From a virus: a stretch of DNA of 64,000 bases. The DNA lies in the IMG/VR virus record IMGVR_UViG_3300032298_001038, positions 1 to 64,000 of that record. One strand, written 5' to 3'. The translations under genes and the position numbers were made by a program. Below the pieces are notes generated by a model. It did not search any database. It had not been told where the DNA came from and was given only the letters and a program-made list of their open reading frames with translations. Positions 25,344 to 33,602 of this stretch are shown here, piece by piece (within the stretch, counting starts at the first letter, position 1; each line of letters starts with the position of its first letter).

Positions 25344-26372
25344 TCACACCCCTTGGTCGTCATGCGGTTCTTTCGTGGCAGCCACGTCTTTGACCTGCGC
25401 TAATTCCTGCGGATCAATCCAGACTGGCATTGTGTCTTTCATGCGATCCTTGGCCGCCAGAGCCTTGGCCAGATTCTTCGCTGAGGACGCGGCCATGGTC
25501 TTGTCATACATGTATTTGCCGCCGATCAGGCCGCCGCCGAGCGTCGCGCCAGCGGCTGCCACGCCGTACATGTTGGGCAAGTCGTGAAAAATGGACTTAA
25601 GGATAGGCAAACGAGACGGATCAACGTAGCGGAGATAATCCGACCAGTCGGCTTTCTTTTCGGTATACACGTCATAGGCTTGATCGAGCATGTCGGTAAC
25701 CGAGGACTTCTTCTCTTTTTTGCTATCTTTGTCGTCGTCCTTCAGCAACTCATCAAAATACTGCCGGCGAGCGGACTCAACGTTGTCATATTGTTCTTTT
25801 TTCTTCTCGGCTTCGGCGTACGGCTCAGCGGCCATATCGTAAAGCGTCTTTCCGCCCAGCACGCCGAGACCAGCGCCGCCAGCGTTCATCATCGCGTTCC
25901 AGCCGGTATATCCAGAACCGCGATTAAAAAGCGGCTTACCTAAGATCGGCTCCAAAAACGGGAGATACGAGCGCGGCGTGTTCTTGCCCAAAAACTCGTG
26001 AACAGGCTTGGTGTTTAAACCCGCGCCCACGCCAGCACCTGCAAGCCCGCCCAGCAACGCATTCCGCTTCTTCGTCTTCTCGTCCGACAACGCAGACGCC
26101 AAGATCGCACCAGCCGCGCCGCCAACAGCCGGCGCCGCAACCGTATACGCGTCAAAAGCCAATTTCTTTTGCTCAGGAGCCGGCAGTAATTCAGGCGTAT
26201 CAAGCGCGACGTCATTGTAGTCGGGCGTTACGGGCTTGCTGCGCGCCAACTGATCTTCAAAGCGCTTCCGCAGTTTCTTGGCCAAGTAGTACAGCCCGGT
26301 GGCCGAAGCCCCGACGCCGGTGCCTAACAGGACATTGTTAAAGATTTCTTTGCCGTCTTCTGCGTAGCCCAT
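25344..26372 (-). CDS. Glycine-zipper membrane or virion protein, 342 aa
   Basis: Several small-residue hydrophobic segments have GxxxG-type spacing (APAVGGAAGAILAS, LLGGLAGAGVGAG, GGAGLGVLGGK, GVAAAGATLGGGLIGGKYM), separated by charged helical linkers. This composition is shared with six other proteins in the window. It may insert into membranes during infection or pack helices inside the particle. It lies directly upstream of the polymerase fusion, with a four-base overlap, so it is co-translated with it. No known family name applies. Confidence 0.65.
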   Translation of the reverse strand: MGYAEDGKEIFNNVLLGTGVGASATGLYYLAKKLRKRFEDQLARSKPVTPDYNDVALDTPELLPAPEQKKLAFDAYTVAAPAVGGAAGAILASALSDEKTKKRNALLGGLAGAGVGAGLNTKPVHEFLGKNTPRSYLPFLEPILGKPLFNRGSGYTGWNAMMNAGGAGLGVLGGKTLYDMAAEPYAEAEKKKEQYDNVESARRQYFDELLKDDDKDSKKEKKSSVTDMLDQAYDVYTEKKADWSDYLRYVDPSRLPILKSIFHDLPNMYGVAAAGATLGGGLIGGKYMYDKTMAASSAKNLAKALAAKDRMKDTMPVWIDPQELAQVKDVAATKEPHDDQGV

Positions 26373-26384
26373 AGTCGCCTGCCG

Positions 26385-26732
26385 TTATTTGGGCGGAATC
26401 ATGCCGTAAACTTGGCACCACTCCAGCCAGACTCTGTAATGTTTGTGTTCTTCGTCCCAGTGATCGGAACGTTTTTGCGCCATATACCAGCCGTTGACCA
26501 TTTTATCATTGATGTCGTCAAATTCGGCCTTTTGCTGCTCATCCCACAATTCGAACATCCTAGACTTGAAGTCGAGCCGGAAATCAATGTTTTCCAGTTC
26601 GCCGTCTTTTAAGTTTGGGGCAGTTCCGGGCGGCGCAATGACAGGAAAACCTTCAGGTGTTCCCGGCCAATACAACCGATGATTCCCGTGCTGACCCCCG
26701 GCTACCTCTTGAAAATACTTCCTTGTACTCAC
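26385..26732 (-). CDS. Hypothetical protein, 115 aa
   Basis: A small soluble protein rich in Trp, Lys and Glu (FELWDEQQKAEFDDINDKM, EHKHYRVWLEWCQVYG). It starts at GTG 26732 after AAAGG. It is in the virion operon between two glycine-zipper genes. No motif is recognised. Confidence 0.65.
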   Translation of the reverse strand: MSTRKYFQEVAGGQHGNHRLYWPGTPEGFPVIAPPGTAPNLKDGELENIDFRLDFKSRMFELWDEQQKAEFDDINDKMVNGWYMAQKRSDHWDEEHKHYRVWLEWCQVYGMIPPK

Positions 26733-26744
26733 AGGAGCCTTTCG

Positions 26745-27251
26745 TTAGCGCGAGGTTTCACGAGCCTGCCGATACTTCTTGTAGGCTTTCTGGGCCTTGA
26801 GTCGATCAGAGTAGACCTTGTATGTATCCGATAATTCTTTTGATTTAATCTCGTCTTCGTCAATCGGTTCTTCGTCTAACTTGGCTTTGCCGTAACCGAG
26901 CGCGGCGCCACCCAGAAGGCCCGCTGCTCCGCCAATGCCAATACCAGCAAGGCCGAGGTCTTTAGCCGCTGAAAGGCCGCCGTTAAGCAAGAAAGGACTA
27001 GCAAGAATGCCCGCGGTGCCTACGGTCTTTGTTGCGGCGCCTGTGCGGGCAGCAATTGGCGCAAGGCGGGCGGCGAGGGCCGGGGCAAAACGCGCTAACA
27101 ATCCAGTGCCTGTGCCGCCGAGAAATGTGGGAAGAAGTGCGCTTTTTTCAAACGCTTCCTTCACCTGTTCGGGTTCAAGGCCCATTTCAAAGCATCGGGC
27201 GGCGAAACCCATCTTGAAGGCCGTCTTTTCGTCAATGCTATCAAAATCCAT
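26745..27251 (-). CDS. Glycine-zipper protein with FK-GF-ARC N-terminal motif
   Basis: This is a 168-residue protein. The N-terminal phrase EKTAFKMGFAARCFEMGL is a short helical tag also seen on other phage particle proteins. Two hydrophobic stretches rich in Gly and Ala follow (LGGTGTGLLARFAPALAARL and LAGIGIGGAAGLLGGAALGYG), then a charged helical tail. GGGAG precedes the ATG. It is probably membrane-active or particle-internal; inferred from composition only. Confidence 0.65.
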   Translation of the reverse strand: MDFDSIDEKTAFKMGFAARCFEMGLEPEQVKEAFEKSALLPTFLGGTGTGLLARFAPALAARLAPIAARTGAATKTVGTAGILASPFLLNGGLSAAKDLGLAGIGIGGAAGLLGGAALGYGKAKLDEEPIDEDEIKSKELSDTYKVYSDRLKAQKAYKKYRQARETSR

Positions 27252-27252
27252 G

Positions 27253-27753
27253 TCACTCTCCCGGCAGAATTAACTTTTTGGGGGTATTCGGCGTAGCCCC
27301 CATTGTAAAGTCTGGAGCGACGTATTTTCCAGTATCTCGGCCTAAAGGAAGCGCGCCGGGAAGTGAAGTCGTAAAATTAGCCCCCGACGCCAACGAAATC
27401 CGGCTCTTGCGGTTCGGGCGGTGCTTCATGAACCACGCATCGACTTCCGGGTCCGAGCGGTCGCCTTGCTCCTTAGCCTCGTTCGTGCAGGCAATCATTT
27501 CTTCAATAGCGCGAATCAGGTCAGAGCGGTCAGCAGACAACCACGACGCCTTAGACGGGTTTTCGGCGGCGACGTGGCGCAGACGGGCGGCTTCGTCGGA
27601 AAGGGCCTGTGCACGCAGCAGGAATTCTTTACGAGTCAGGACGTAGAACTCGCCCGTGTCCTCGTCGTGCAAACAGACAAATCCGTTTTCCGCGTAAAAC
27701 TTGAGGCCGCGGAACCTGTAGCACTTCCCTGTGACTTTTTTCAGATCGGGCAT
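27253..27753 (-). CDS. Hypothetical protein, 166 aa
   Basis: The N-terminal 50 residues are beta-rich (CYRFRGLKFYAENGFVCLHD), the middle is helical, and the C-terminus is extended and Pro/Gly-rich. No membrane segment or catalytic motif is seen. AAGGTG precedes the ATG, and its stop nearly touches the next gene. Function unknown. Confidence 0.65.
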   Translation of the reverse strand: MPDLKKVTGKCYRFRGLKFYAENGFVCLHDEDTGEFYVLTRKEFLLRAQALSDEAARLRHVAAENPSKASWLSADRSDLIRAIEEMIACTNEAKEQGDRSDPEVDAWFMKHRPNRKSRISLASGANFTTSLPGALPLGRDTGKYVAPDFTMGATPNTPKKLILPGE

Positions 27754-27866
27754 CCTTGCACCTTATGTCGCCTATATCGAACGTCAGCCTCCGTAACGTC
27801 TTGTATATCTGACATTACGCGTTTCGGCAACGGTAATCTAGTTCGGGATTATTGCGCCACAGGCAA

Positions 27867-28148
27867 TTATCGCGAAATAGTCTGCCCGAGCGTGGGATCG
27901 CAGTCGGGGCACTTGGTCCAGCCATGATCATCGCCCGTCCTGACTCGCCCAGTGCCCTTGCAGGTCGTGCAGTCCTTTGTGGGGACTTTGGGCTTTACGG
28001 GCGCTGCTTCAGGAATAAGAGCAGAATAAGCAGCCTCTGAAGCGACCAGAGCGATATAGTCTTTTTGAGGCGCGGCGTTGTCATGATACAGCCCCGGCGA
28101 AAAAAGACCGAGCACGAACGCGATAAGCGCCGTTAACCAGTTAGGCAT
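27867..28148 (-). CDS. Membrane-anchored zinc-finger protein (DnaJ-type CxxCxGxG)
   Basis: The 93-residue protein has an N-terminal hydrophobic anchor (WLTALIAFVLGLFSPGLY) followed by a Pro-rich linker and CTTCKGTGRVRT...KCPDC, a single DnaJ-like zinc-finger half. Start ATG 28148 has an AAAGGG site; the upstream in-frame ATG at 28193 has none. The finger would face the periplasm or the particle lumen depending on orientation. A small adaptor for protein folding or complex contact is possible. The sequence gives only the fold. Confidence 0.65.
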   Translation of the reverse strand: MPNWLTALIAFVLGLFSPGLYHDNAAPQKDYIALVASEAAYSALIPEAAPVKPKVPTKDCTTCKGTGRVRTGDDHGWTKCPDCDPTLGQTISR

Positions 28149-28215
28149 GCTTGTACCCTTTAATATTTTGAAGGTTTGAGCGGTTGAACACAAATTTCTT
28201 ATGTCGTTCCGCGTA

Positions 28216-28235
28216 ACATATCAAAACCGATATGT
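28216..28235 (-). terminator. Weak hairpin after the papain-like gene
   Basis: ACATATC and GATATGT pair around a 6-base loop next to the stop codon of the papain-like gene. It is AT-rich and has no T-run, so termination is uncertain. Confidence 0.35.
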
Positions 28236-28237
28236 CG

Positions 28238-29263
28238 CTAAATGTTACCTAATGCACCATATGACTTGAGTTTCTTGGGCGGCCAGCCGTTGACGCCCGA
28301 GAAAGCGATCATGGAGCGGTTCTTGATATCGGACCAACGTGCCCAGAACGAGCCGATTGGGATATCGATGTTCGTGCCCAGAATGCGGCGAGGTCCGTCA
28401 TTCCACGCGCCCCACGAATTTTGGACCAACACCAGCGGTTCTTTATACAGCGTCTTAATTACGTCGCGATCGTCCACGGCCAGATAGGCGAGGGCGTGCG
28501 CCCAAGACCCACGTCTGGCTGACACGCCATGCTCATCCCTATCACTTGAAAATCCTTCCGAGCCGCATGAACTAATGCAATAACCGTTGGCAATCAGGTC
28601 GCGAAGTTGTTCGTAATCTTCGACGTCGGTCGCAGTGCGTACCAAGTGGTCTTTGCCGATCTCCAGCCACGACTCAGGCGGCGTTTTGGAACCATAGATG
28701 CCGGCGTTGCGGGCGGAATATTGCGTGAAATCGACGTTGATTTCGTCGTACTTCTTGCGGAGCCACAGACCAGACTCGCGCAAGGCTACACGCGCGGCGG
28801 AATCGCAACTCCATCCGTCCCCGCCGTGCCGGCGCCAATTGTAAAACGCTTCAGTAGCGATGACGCCGTTTAAACGCGCTGTGTCGCTCACTTCCGGCGC
28901 GCCTTCAAGCCGCCCGGAAACTTCGTCGGGCTTGCCGCTTGTAATTTCGCAGCACATGGTGCCAAGGCACGCGTTTCGTGTACTCCAACTGACACAGTCG
29001 CCGCGGCCCTGCGCTCCGCCCGGGAGACAGTCAGGATACAGCGCCAGAATTTCCATGAACGCGAGGCTTAACTTATTTTTGCCAGTCTCTTCAAGGCCGT
29101 ACGACTGGCACGCCATCGCGCCATTCGGGATACCGCCCGCGGCCGCAACTTCTTCCCACAGTTTCGCACGCTCTTCGGGATCGGAGTACGCGCCGACGAA
29201 ACCCTTCTCGTAAGCGTCAACTACGTCGTATACGTTGTCAAAAAATTGTTCGGTGTCGGCCAT
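28238..29263 (-). CDS. Papain-like cysteine protease (C1 type)
   Basis: A 341-residue cysteine peptidase. The nucleophile is probably C90 in GRGDCVSWSTRNA with Q85 before it, the general base H256 in SWAHALAYLAVD, and the asparagine N282 in LVLVQNSWGAWNDG, which is the classic NSWG signature of papain. There is no signal peptide and no clear propeptide, so it may act inside the particle or cell or be co-packaged. It lies in the virion operon next to a zinc-finger membrane protein. Its 5' leader carries a GC-rich hairpin (29287-29314). Host cell-envelope protein, particle proteins or anti-defence targets are all possible substrates. Confidence 0.85.
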   Translation of the reverse strand: MADTEQFFDNVYDVVDAYEKGFVGAYSDPEERAKLWEEVAAAGGIPNGAMACQSYGLEETGKNKLSLAFMEILALYPDCLPGGAQGRGDCVSWSTRNACLGTMCCEITSGKPDEVSGRLEGAPEVSDTARLNGVIATEAFYNWRRHGGDGWSCDSAARVALRESGLWLRKKYDEINVDFTQYSARNAGIYGSKTPPESWLEIGKDHLVRTATDVEDYEQLRDLIANGYCISSCGSEGFSSDRDEHGVSARRGSWAHALAYLAVDDRDVIKTLYKEPLVLVQNSWGAWNDGPRRILGTNIDIPIGSFWARWSDIKNRSMIAFSGVNGWPPKKLKSYGALGNI

Positions 29264-29286
29264 GGCTTTGTAGGTGTTAGGGTTAG

Positions 29287-29314
29287 GCCCCGCCGCCCGT
29301 CAGGACGGCGGGGC
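29287..29314 (-). promoter_or_regulatory. GC-rich hairpin in the leader of the papain-like gene
   Basis: GCCCCGCCG and CGGCGGGGC form a perfect 9-bp stem with a 10-base loop, between the Ig-like gene and the protease start. There is no T-run on the minus strand, so attenuation or mRNA protection is likelier than simple termination. Confidence 0.5.
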
Positions 29315-29334
29315 ACCAACCGGTGTGTTAAACG

Positions 29335-29688
29335 TTACGCGTTAGTAACGTCTTCGTCAGTTCCGCCCTCCGGAGCCTCGTCCGAGACGGTGGTTTCGCT
29401 GACCAGCGACACGCCCAGCGCACCCGGAGCAGCGGGCGGCAGGGTATCGACGGCCACAAACATCATCTCAGCGGGTTCAGATCGGTTGCCGGCGTCGTCT
29501 ACGTCGACGAGCCGTAAAACAACCTCAGCATTCTGCGGCGCCTCTAGGACGCCGAGATCAACTGCGTAACCCGGGAACGAAGCAACAGGTTGCTCCACCC
29601 CGTTGATAACCACGCTGAGTTCGCGTGATACAACGTCGCCATCGACGACGGGAGCAGCGGAAACAGCGTAAGTTAAAACGTCAGTCAT
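29335..29688 (-). CDS. Fibronectin/Ig-like domain protein, 117 aa
   Basis: This is a single beta-sandwich-like domain with the order typical of fibronectin type III or bacterial Ig repeats (LSVVINGVEQPV, AEVVLRLVDVDDAGNRSEPA, MMFVAVDTLPPAAPG). An acidic C-terminal tail follows. The ATG at 29688 has AAAGGAGAG five bases upstream. The frame extends to 29826 with a hydrophobic segment, but that extension spans a terminator hairpin, so I do not include it. Such domains decorate phage particles and bind surface sugars. Confidence 0.7.
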   Translation of the reverse strand: MTDVLTYAVSAAPVVDGDVVSRELSVVINGVEQPVASFPGYAVDLGVLEAPQNAEVVLRLVDVDDAGNRSEPAEMMFVAVDTLPPAAPGALGVSLVSETTVSDEAPEGGTDEDVTNA

Positions 29689-29719
29689 AGATTCTCTCCT
29701 TTGCTCATAAACAGACAAA

Positions 29720-29741
29720 CGCGGCGTTTTTGGGCGCCGCG
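29720..29741 (-). terminator. Terminator after the 29850-30284 gene
   Basis: CGCGGCG and CGCCGCG pair around an 8-base loop, and TTTGTCTGTTT follows on the minus strand. Confidence 0.7.
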
Positions 29742-29849
29742 TCAACACGTCTCTTATGATAACAAAAAAAAGAAACAGGAGCCACGCGCCGACGATGACA
29801 GCAGTAATCGTGCACGATGCGGGCATGACGCGACTCCGTGATAGCGGTA

Positions 29850-30284
29850 TTACTTACGCGCCGAGGCTGCAACAACTTCGCAGGCTTTGACGAGACGCTG
29901 CTGTGTTTCAGGATTATTCGGCAGCACGTCATCGGTGCCGACCGTCTTCTTGAACACGTCTTCAATCGCGACGTCGAGGCCTTCGTACTTGCCGGGAGTT
30001 TCCATAGCGAGTTGCAGCGTGTTGGCCTGATAGTCAGACCAACGCTCTGTCGTCTTGATTCGGACGCCGTTATCGCGGCGCAGCACGGTCGCCATCGCGT
30101 CGTATACACCAGCAATGTGCGCTTTGTCTTCCGGCGTGGCTTCGGCCAAGATTTTAACGATGGTGGCGTCTGTCTCGACATCGACGGGTGCGGGAACCGG
30201 CTTCGGAGTCGGCAGGCTGATGCCGTTCGGAAAAAACAGCGCCACCAACAGCACGAGGCCAGCAACCCAAACTAATTTCTTCAT
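29850..30284 (-). CDS. Exported protein, 144 aa
   Basis: The N-terminus MKKLVWVAGLVLLVALFFP is a signal peptide or anchor, followed by a Pro-rich linker and a helical domain. GGAG precedes the ATG. It would sit in the periplasm or be anchored to the inner membrane. No enzyme motif is seen. It is next to a second small membrane protein (30309-30593) and a matrixin, so envelope disruption or assembly is a reasonable guess. Confidence 0.68.
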   Translation of the reverse strand: MKKLVWVAGLVLLVALFFPNGISLPTPKPVPAPVDVETDATIVKILAEATPEDKAHIAGVYDAMATVLRRDNGVRIKTTERWSDYQANTLQLAMETPGKYEGLDVAIEDVFKKTVGTDDVLPNNPETQQRLVKACEVVAASARK

Positions 30285-30308
30285 GGGAAATACTCCAAAT
30301 CTGGTTTA

Positions 30309-30593
30309 TCAGACGTTCTTGGCCGGCGGGGTGTGCTCAACAATGACACGCAGAAGACTGGTGCACGCTTCGACGCCCTGCTGGCAACCTTCGGACGCCA
30401 ACTTATCGCGCAGTTCGGTGACCGAGATCAGGTCGTCAACGATTGTTACGGCAATCGACTTAGGCGCCGCGGCGGGGGTTTCAACGCCGCCACGCTTCAG
30501 CAAACTCTTCAATAACGCCAACAGTTCCTTGCGGTAAGCCACGGCGACAACACCGACGAATACACCAAGCGCAAGCATTTGAAACTGAGTCAT
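30309..30593 (-). CDS. Small membrane protein, 94 aa
   Basis: The start is ATG 30593, six bases after AAGGAG; an upstream in-frame ATG at 30629 lacks a site. An N-terminal hydrophobic helix (MLALGVFVGVVAVAY) is followed by a basic amphipathic part and a soluble domain containing a cysteine pair (EGCQQGVEACTS). Function unknown. Confidence 0.65.
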   Translation of the reverse strand: MTQFQMLALGVFVGVVAVAYRKELLALLKSLLKRGGVETPAAAPKSIAVTIVDDLISVTELRDKLASEGCQQGVEACTSLLRVIVEHTPPAKNV

Positions 30594-30625
30594 GGTTTTC
30601 TCCTTAAAGATATCCAGTGATTTTA

Positions 30626-31453
30626 TCAAGTTTTGGGTACCAGCACATAAGGCCGCCCGTTAATGACAATGGTGCCGCCAACTTTTAGGGCGGCATCTTT
30701 TGTAATCGGGTACTTCTTCGTGCGCTTACCGTATAACTTTACGATTTCTTCAATATCGCCCTTTTGTGGCGACGTGACGTTGGGGTCATAGTAGGGCGCC
30801 ATCAGGTTGCCGTTGTTTAAATGCGGCAAGCCGAGCGCGTGGCCAAGTTCGTGGCAAATGACGGCGACAGCCATGTTAAACGACCACGGCTCCGCTTCGT
30901 CGTACATTTGCTCTAGTTGCACGTTGTGCGCCACGCCACACGGCAACTCGCTCCACGCTAATGTCCCGCCGCGGTTGTCGAGGTTGTATTTCTTGCCGCT
31001 GCCAGACTTGGCGTAAATATTGGCGCGCTCGTAGCCGTCCACGCGTGTCGGCTCGATGTTGCATACTTCAGCCCACTGACTGAACGCGACGTCATACGCG
31101 TCACGCACCTGCTCTTCCGTGATGCCGGGCATCTTGACGTCGTGATAGTACGTGATCTTCGGCATCGGCCACTTGCACGGCTCGCCGTTCGGGTCGGTGA
31201 TGCCGAAGTCCGGCAGGCCACAGCGGCGGCGGTTCAACCGGTGCGCGGTGACGTCGTCAATGCAGCCGCACTCGTCGATGCCGTTGAACTTTTGATAGGC
31301 GCAGATTGCCTTCTCTAGTTCCTTGCCGCGGATCGTTTTGACTTTAGACCACGATTTCCCCTCGAAATAACCGAGGTTGAAAAGATACTTAAGCGCTTCC
31401 TGCGGCGGAATTACATTGTTATCCGCCGTAGGCTTCTTTGGCTTCCGTGCCAT
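30626..31453 (-). CDS. Matrixin (MMP-like) metalloprotease with peptidoglycan-binding-like prodomain
   Basis: A 275-residue zinc protease of the matrixin (M10A) family. The catalytic site is HELGHALGLPH (201-211) with Met-turn LMAP at 217-220. Upstream is RRCGLPD (76-82), matching the cysteine switch by which animal MMP zymogens block the zinc. Before that, residues 20-70 resemble a peptidoglycan-binding-like domain, the standard MMP prodomain. So the whole zymogen architecture is present in a compact form. There is no signal peptide, which suggests release by lysis, injection or packaging. Neighbours are small membrane proteins. Confidence 0.92.
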   Translation of the reverse strand: MARKPKKPTADNNVIPPQEALKYLFNLGYFEGKSWSKVKTIRGKELEKAICAYQKFNGIDECGCIDDVTAHRLNRRRCGLPDFGITDPNGEPCKWPMPKITYYHDVKMPGITEEQVRDAYDVAFSQWAEVCNIEPTRVDGYERANIYAKSGSGKKYNLDNRGGTLAWSELPCGVAHNVQLEQMYDEAEPWSFNMAVAVICHELGHALGLPHLNNGNLMAPYYDPNVTSPQKGDIEEIVKLYGKRTKKYPITKDAALKVGGTIVINGRPYVLVPKT

Positions 31454-31456
31454 ACA

Positions 31457-31870
31457 TCACCCGTTTTCTTGCTCGCGGGCGAGTCGGAGCAATTCTTGAA
31501 TTGTCTCCGCGTCTGCCCGTTCGCTCACCTCGTACAATGCCGTTACTAATGGATTCACCGCGGTTGGGCTGGCCTGATCGCCGCCGCACCGCTCACGCCA
31601 TAACTTATTCAGCCGACGACGAAGCCGCATAAGTTGCCGCGGGGGCAGCGTGCGGATATCGCGGATGTCCTGCGCAATCTGCTCGTCATCTCGCTTGTTG
31701 CGGCAGTGAATGATTACTTGCACGATGATCGAAATGATCATGATGATCGTAATCGGGTCAAACTGCACATTTTGCTCAGAATGAAACGCCAATTCCTTGG
31801 CGATATCATCGTGCAACGCTGACAAGTTTGGCGACGACTTGATCCGATCAGCCAGAGCGCCTTCGGTCAT
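31457..31870 (-). CDS. Single-pass membrane protein, 137 aa
   Basis: A hydrophobic helix (ITIIMIISIIVQVIIHC) near residues 41-57 is flanked by a soluble N-terminal part and a long basic helical C-terminal part (LMRLRRRLNKLWRERCGG). GAGGTG precedes the ATG. It lies between the matrixin and a second membrane protein. A spanin or holin partner would fit the place, but no family is recognised. Confidence 0.65.
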   Translation of the reverse strand: MTEGALADRIKSSPNLSALHDDIAKELAFHSEQNVQFDPITIIMIISIIVQVIIHCRNKRDDEQIAQDIRDIRTLPPRQLMRLRRRLNKLWRERCGGDQASPTAVNPLVTALYEVSERADAETIQELLRLAREQENG

Positions 31871-31873
31871 GGG

Positions 31874-32248
31874 TCACCTCGCCTGTAAGGCCTGAATGCG
31901 GGCAAACGTCACGTCTTCAGCCATACGCAACTTGGCCGCAACAATCTGCTTGCGCACTTCTTGCCGGCCGGTCAAAAACTTCCAGACCAGCAAGCCGTTC
32001 ACGAGAATAACCTGCGACGCGCCGAGCAGGGCAGTGACGGCCTTCGTTACGTTTTCAACTTGCGAGTGGTCCAGCCAGCCAACCAGCGCCAGCACGGCAA
32101 TCAGGTTACTCGCGGCTGTAATAGCCATGGTCCAGAACTCGGGCGTCAGCCACTTATCAAGACCTTCCAACGCCGTGCCCTCGACCGCTTCGCCAAACGT
32201 GCGCAACTCTTCGCGCACCGTGTTTACACTCTTTTTCGGTGTCGACAT
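31874..32248 (-). CDS. Two-helix membrane protein, holin-like
   Basis: The start at ATG 32248 follows AAAGGAGG. There are two hydrophobic helices (WTMAITAASNLIAVLALVGWL and a second around ASQVILVNGLLVWKF) with a short connecting segment and a basic tail, a topology shared by many holins. It sits in a run of membrane proteins with the matrixin. Holin is a possibility, not a conclusion. Confidence 0.55.
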   Translation of the reverse strand: MSTPKKSVNTVREELRTFGEAVEGTALEGLDKWLTPEFWTMAITAASNLIAVLALVGWLDHSQVENVTKAVTALLGASQVILVNGLLVWKFLTGRQEVRKQIVAAKLRMAEDVTFARIQALQAR

Positions 32249-32258
32249 AAAGCCTCCT

Positions 32259-33587
32259 TTAACGATTACCAAACATTGAAGGTACGATAGCATGCATCAT
32301 TCCGCCCCACAACCCCATGTCTTGTAACTTTTCCTGTCCGGCAGGTGTTAAACCGGCTAGCGCAGATAAAGCCCGGCCAGCCATGTTTGCCGTGGCTAAA
32401 CCGACACCGGCAGATGCGATACCGCGGATTACGTCTACAGGGCGAATAATCGGGGAGTTATGCGCAGTGCTGATGCCGGTCATTAAACCTGTCGTGGCAG
32501 CAGCAAACTGGGGCGGCGTGTAGTTCTGAAAGTTATTGGTATACATGCCGCGCTGTACGTCGCCCCACGCAGCCTGATTAAACTGCGGCACGTTTACGAC
32601 AGGCGCAAACAGGCTGGGCTGCCGTAACTGCGACGGAAACTGCTGGAAACTTTGTTTTACTTGTTCGGCGCTGCTTTTCTTAACCGCCGCCGGAAGAGGG
32701 TCATAGCCCGGGATACCTACGGCGGGATCGGCTTCGCCCATACCGACCCAGTGCTGACGAACCCGGTCAACGTGCTCGCGCTGCGCCGGTAACAACTCTT
32801 GCGGCCGATTAAAATTTGCGACTTGAATACCGCCAAGGAGCGTTTGATCGTCTGTCATCACGCCGTTGGTAAATGCTTTGCGGTCGCCTTTTGACAGGTT
32901 ATCGACATCAAACATCGGCGCGTTGGGTCTGTTCGCTGGCGCGGTGAACATGCCGTTAAGCGGCTGGCCTTTCGCAGCAAGACGCGCGGCGGGCGTGTAT
33001 TTCGAGACGTCGGCGTCGTTGCGGGTGATAAGCCCCGACCAGAAACCCTTGCCAGTGCGCCGGCCGTTGGCGTAAGCGTTCATAGCGCCTAAACCAGCGC
33101 CGGCACCAAGGCCGAGCAGGCCGAGATTCTTGCGCAACTTGCCGCGAGAGACGTACCGCTCTGGAAACAGGTTTTCAGCCAGCGTGCCCGCACCGTAGCC
33201 GAGGCCGCCGAGCATCAGGCCGGACACAATCGCGTTCGAGAGCGGTGTTGGGCCGAGCAGGGCTTTGTTCGAAAAGTCCCACACATGGCTAAGGCCCGGA
33301 ATCGCGGCTTTCTTGATGATGATTTCTTTTTCAAGATCGGGCTTCTCGTTGATGTCGCGCAACCGAAAGCACTGCCCGTTATCGAGGTGGCCTAATTTGA
33401 CGGTGCGCGTGACGTTCGGGCGATAGCAGACCAGAACGTCTTCGTCGACTAGCCATGTAGCCGTGCTGCCGGCTAAATCACCGGTCATAGCCGCGATCTT
33501 GGTGTAGGCGTGAGCAATCTCCATCGCGCGCGGTAAAAGTTCTGCTACGCGCGCAGGAACGGCTTGCCATACAGAGATGTCGATCAT
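32259..33587 (-). CDS. Glycine-zipper virion protein, 442 aa
   Basis: The protein has a soluble N-terminal region and then Gly-rich helical segments (IVSGLMLGGLGYGAGTLAENL, LGLLGLGAGAGLGAMNA) and a Pro/Gln-rich central part. Another small-residue helix sits near the C-terminus (RGIASAGVGLATANMAG). Shared composition places it with the other zipper proteins in this window. The ATG at 33587 overlaps a weak AGGATAC site. A pore-forming or particle-internal role is inferred. Confidence 0.62.
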   Translation of the reverse strand: MIDISVWQAVPARVAELLPRAMEIAHAYTKIAAMTGDLAGSTATWLVDEDVLVCYRPNVTRTVKLGHLDNGQCFRLRDINEKPDLEKEIIIKKAAIPGLSHVWDFSNKALLGPTPLSNAIVSGLMLGGLGYGAGTLAENLFPERYVSRGKLRKNLGLLGLGAGAGLGAMNAYANGRRTGKGFWSGLITRNDADVSKYTPAARLAAKGQPLNGMFTAPANRPNAPMFDVDNLSKGDRKAFTNGVMTDDQTLLGGIQVANFNRPQELLPAQREHVDRVRQHWVGMGEADPAVGIPGYDPLPAAVKKSSAEQVKQSFQQFPSQLRQPSLFAPVVNVPQFNQAAWGDVQRGMYTNNFQNYTPPQFAAATTGLMTGISTAHNSPIIRPVDVIRGIASAGVGLATANMAGRALSALAGLTPAGQEKLQDMGLWGGMMHAIVPSMFGNR

Positions 33588-33602
33588 TATCCCGTATCCT
33601 CG

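Noticed and set aside
29689-29826. N-terminal extension with a membrane segment on the Ig-like gene
   Set aside because: The extension reads through a terminator hairpin with T-run, while a strong GGAGAG site marks the ATG at 29688. It remains possible if read-through occurs.
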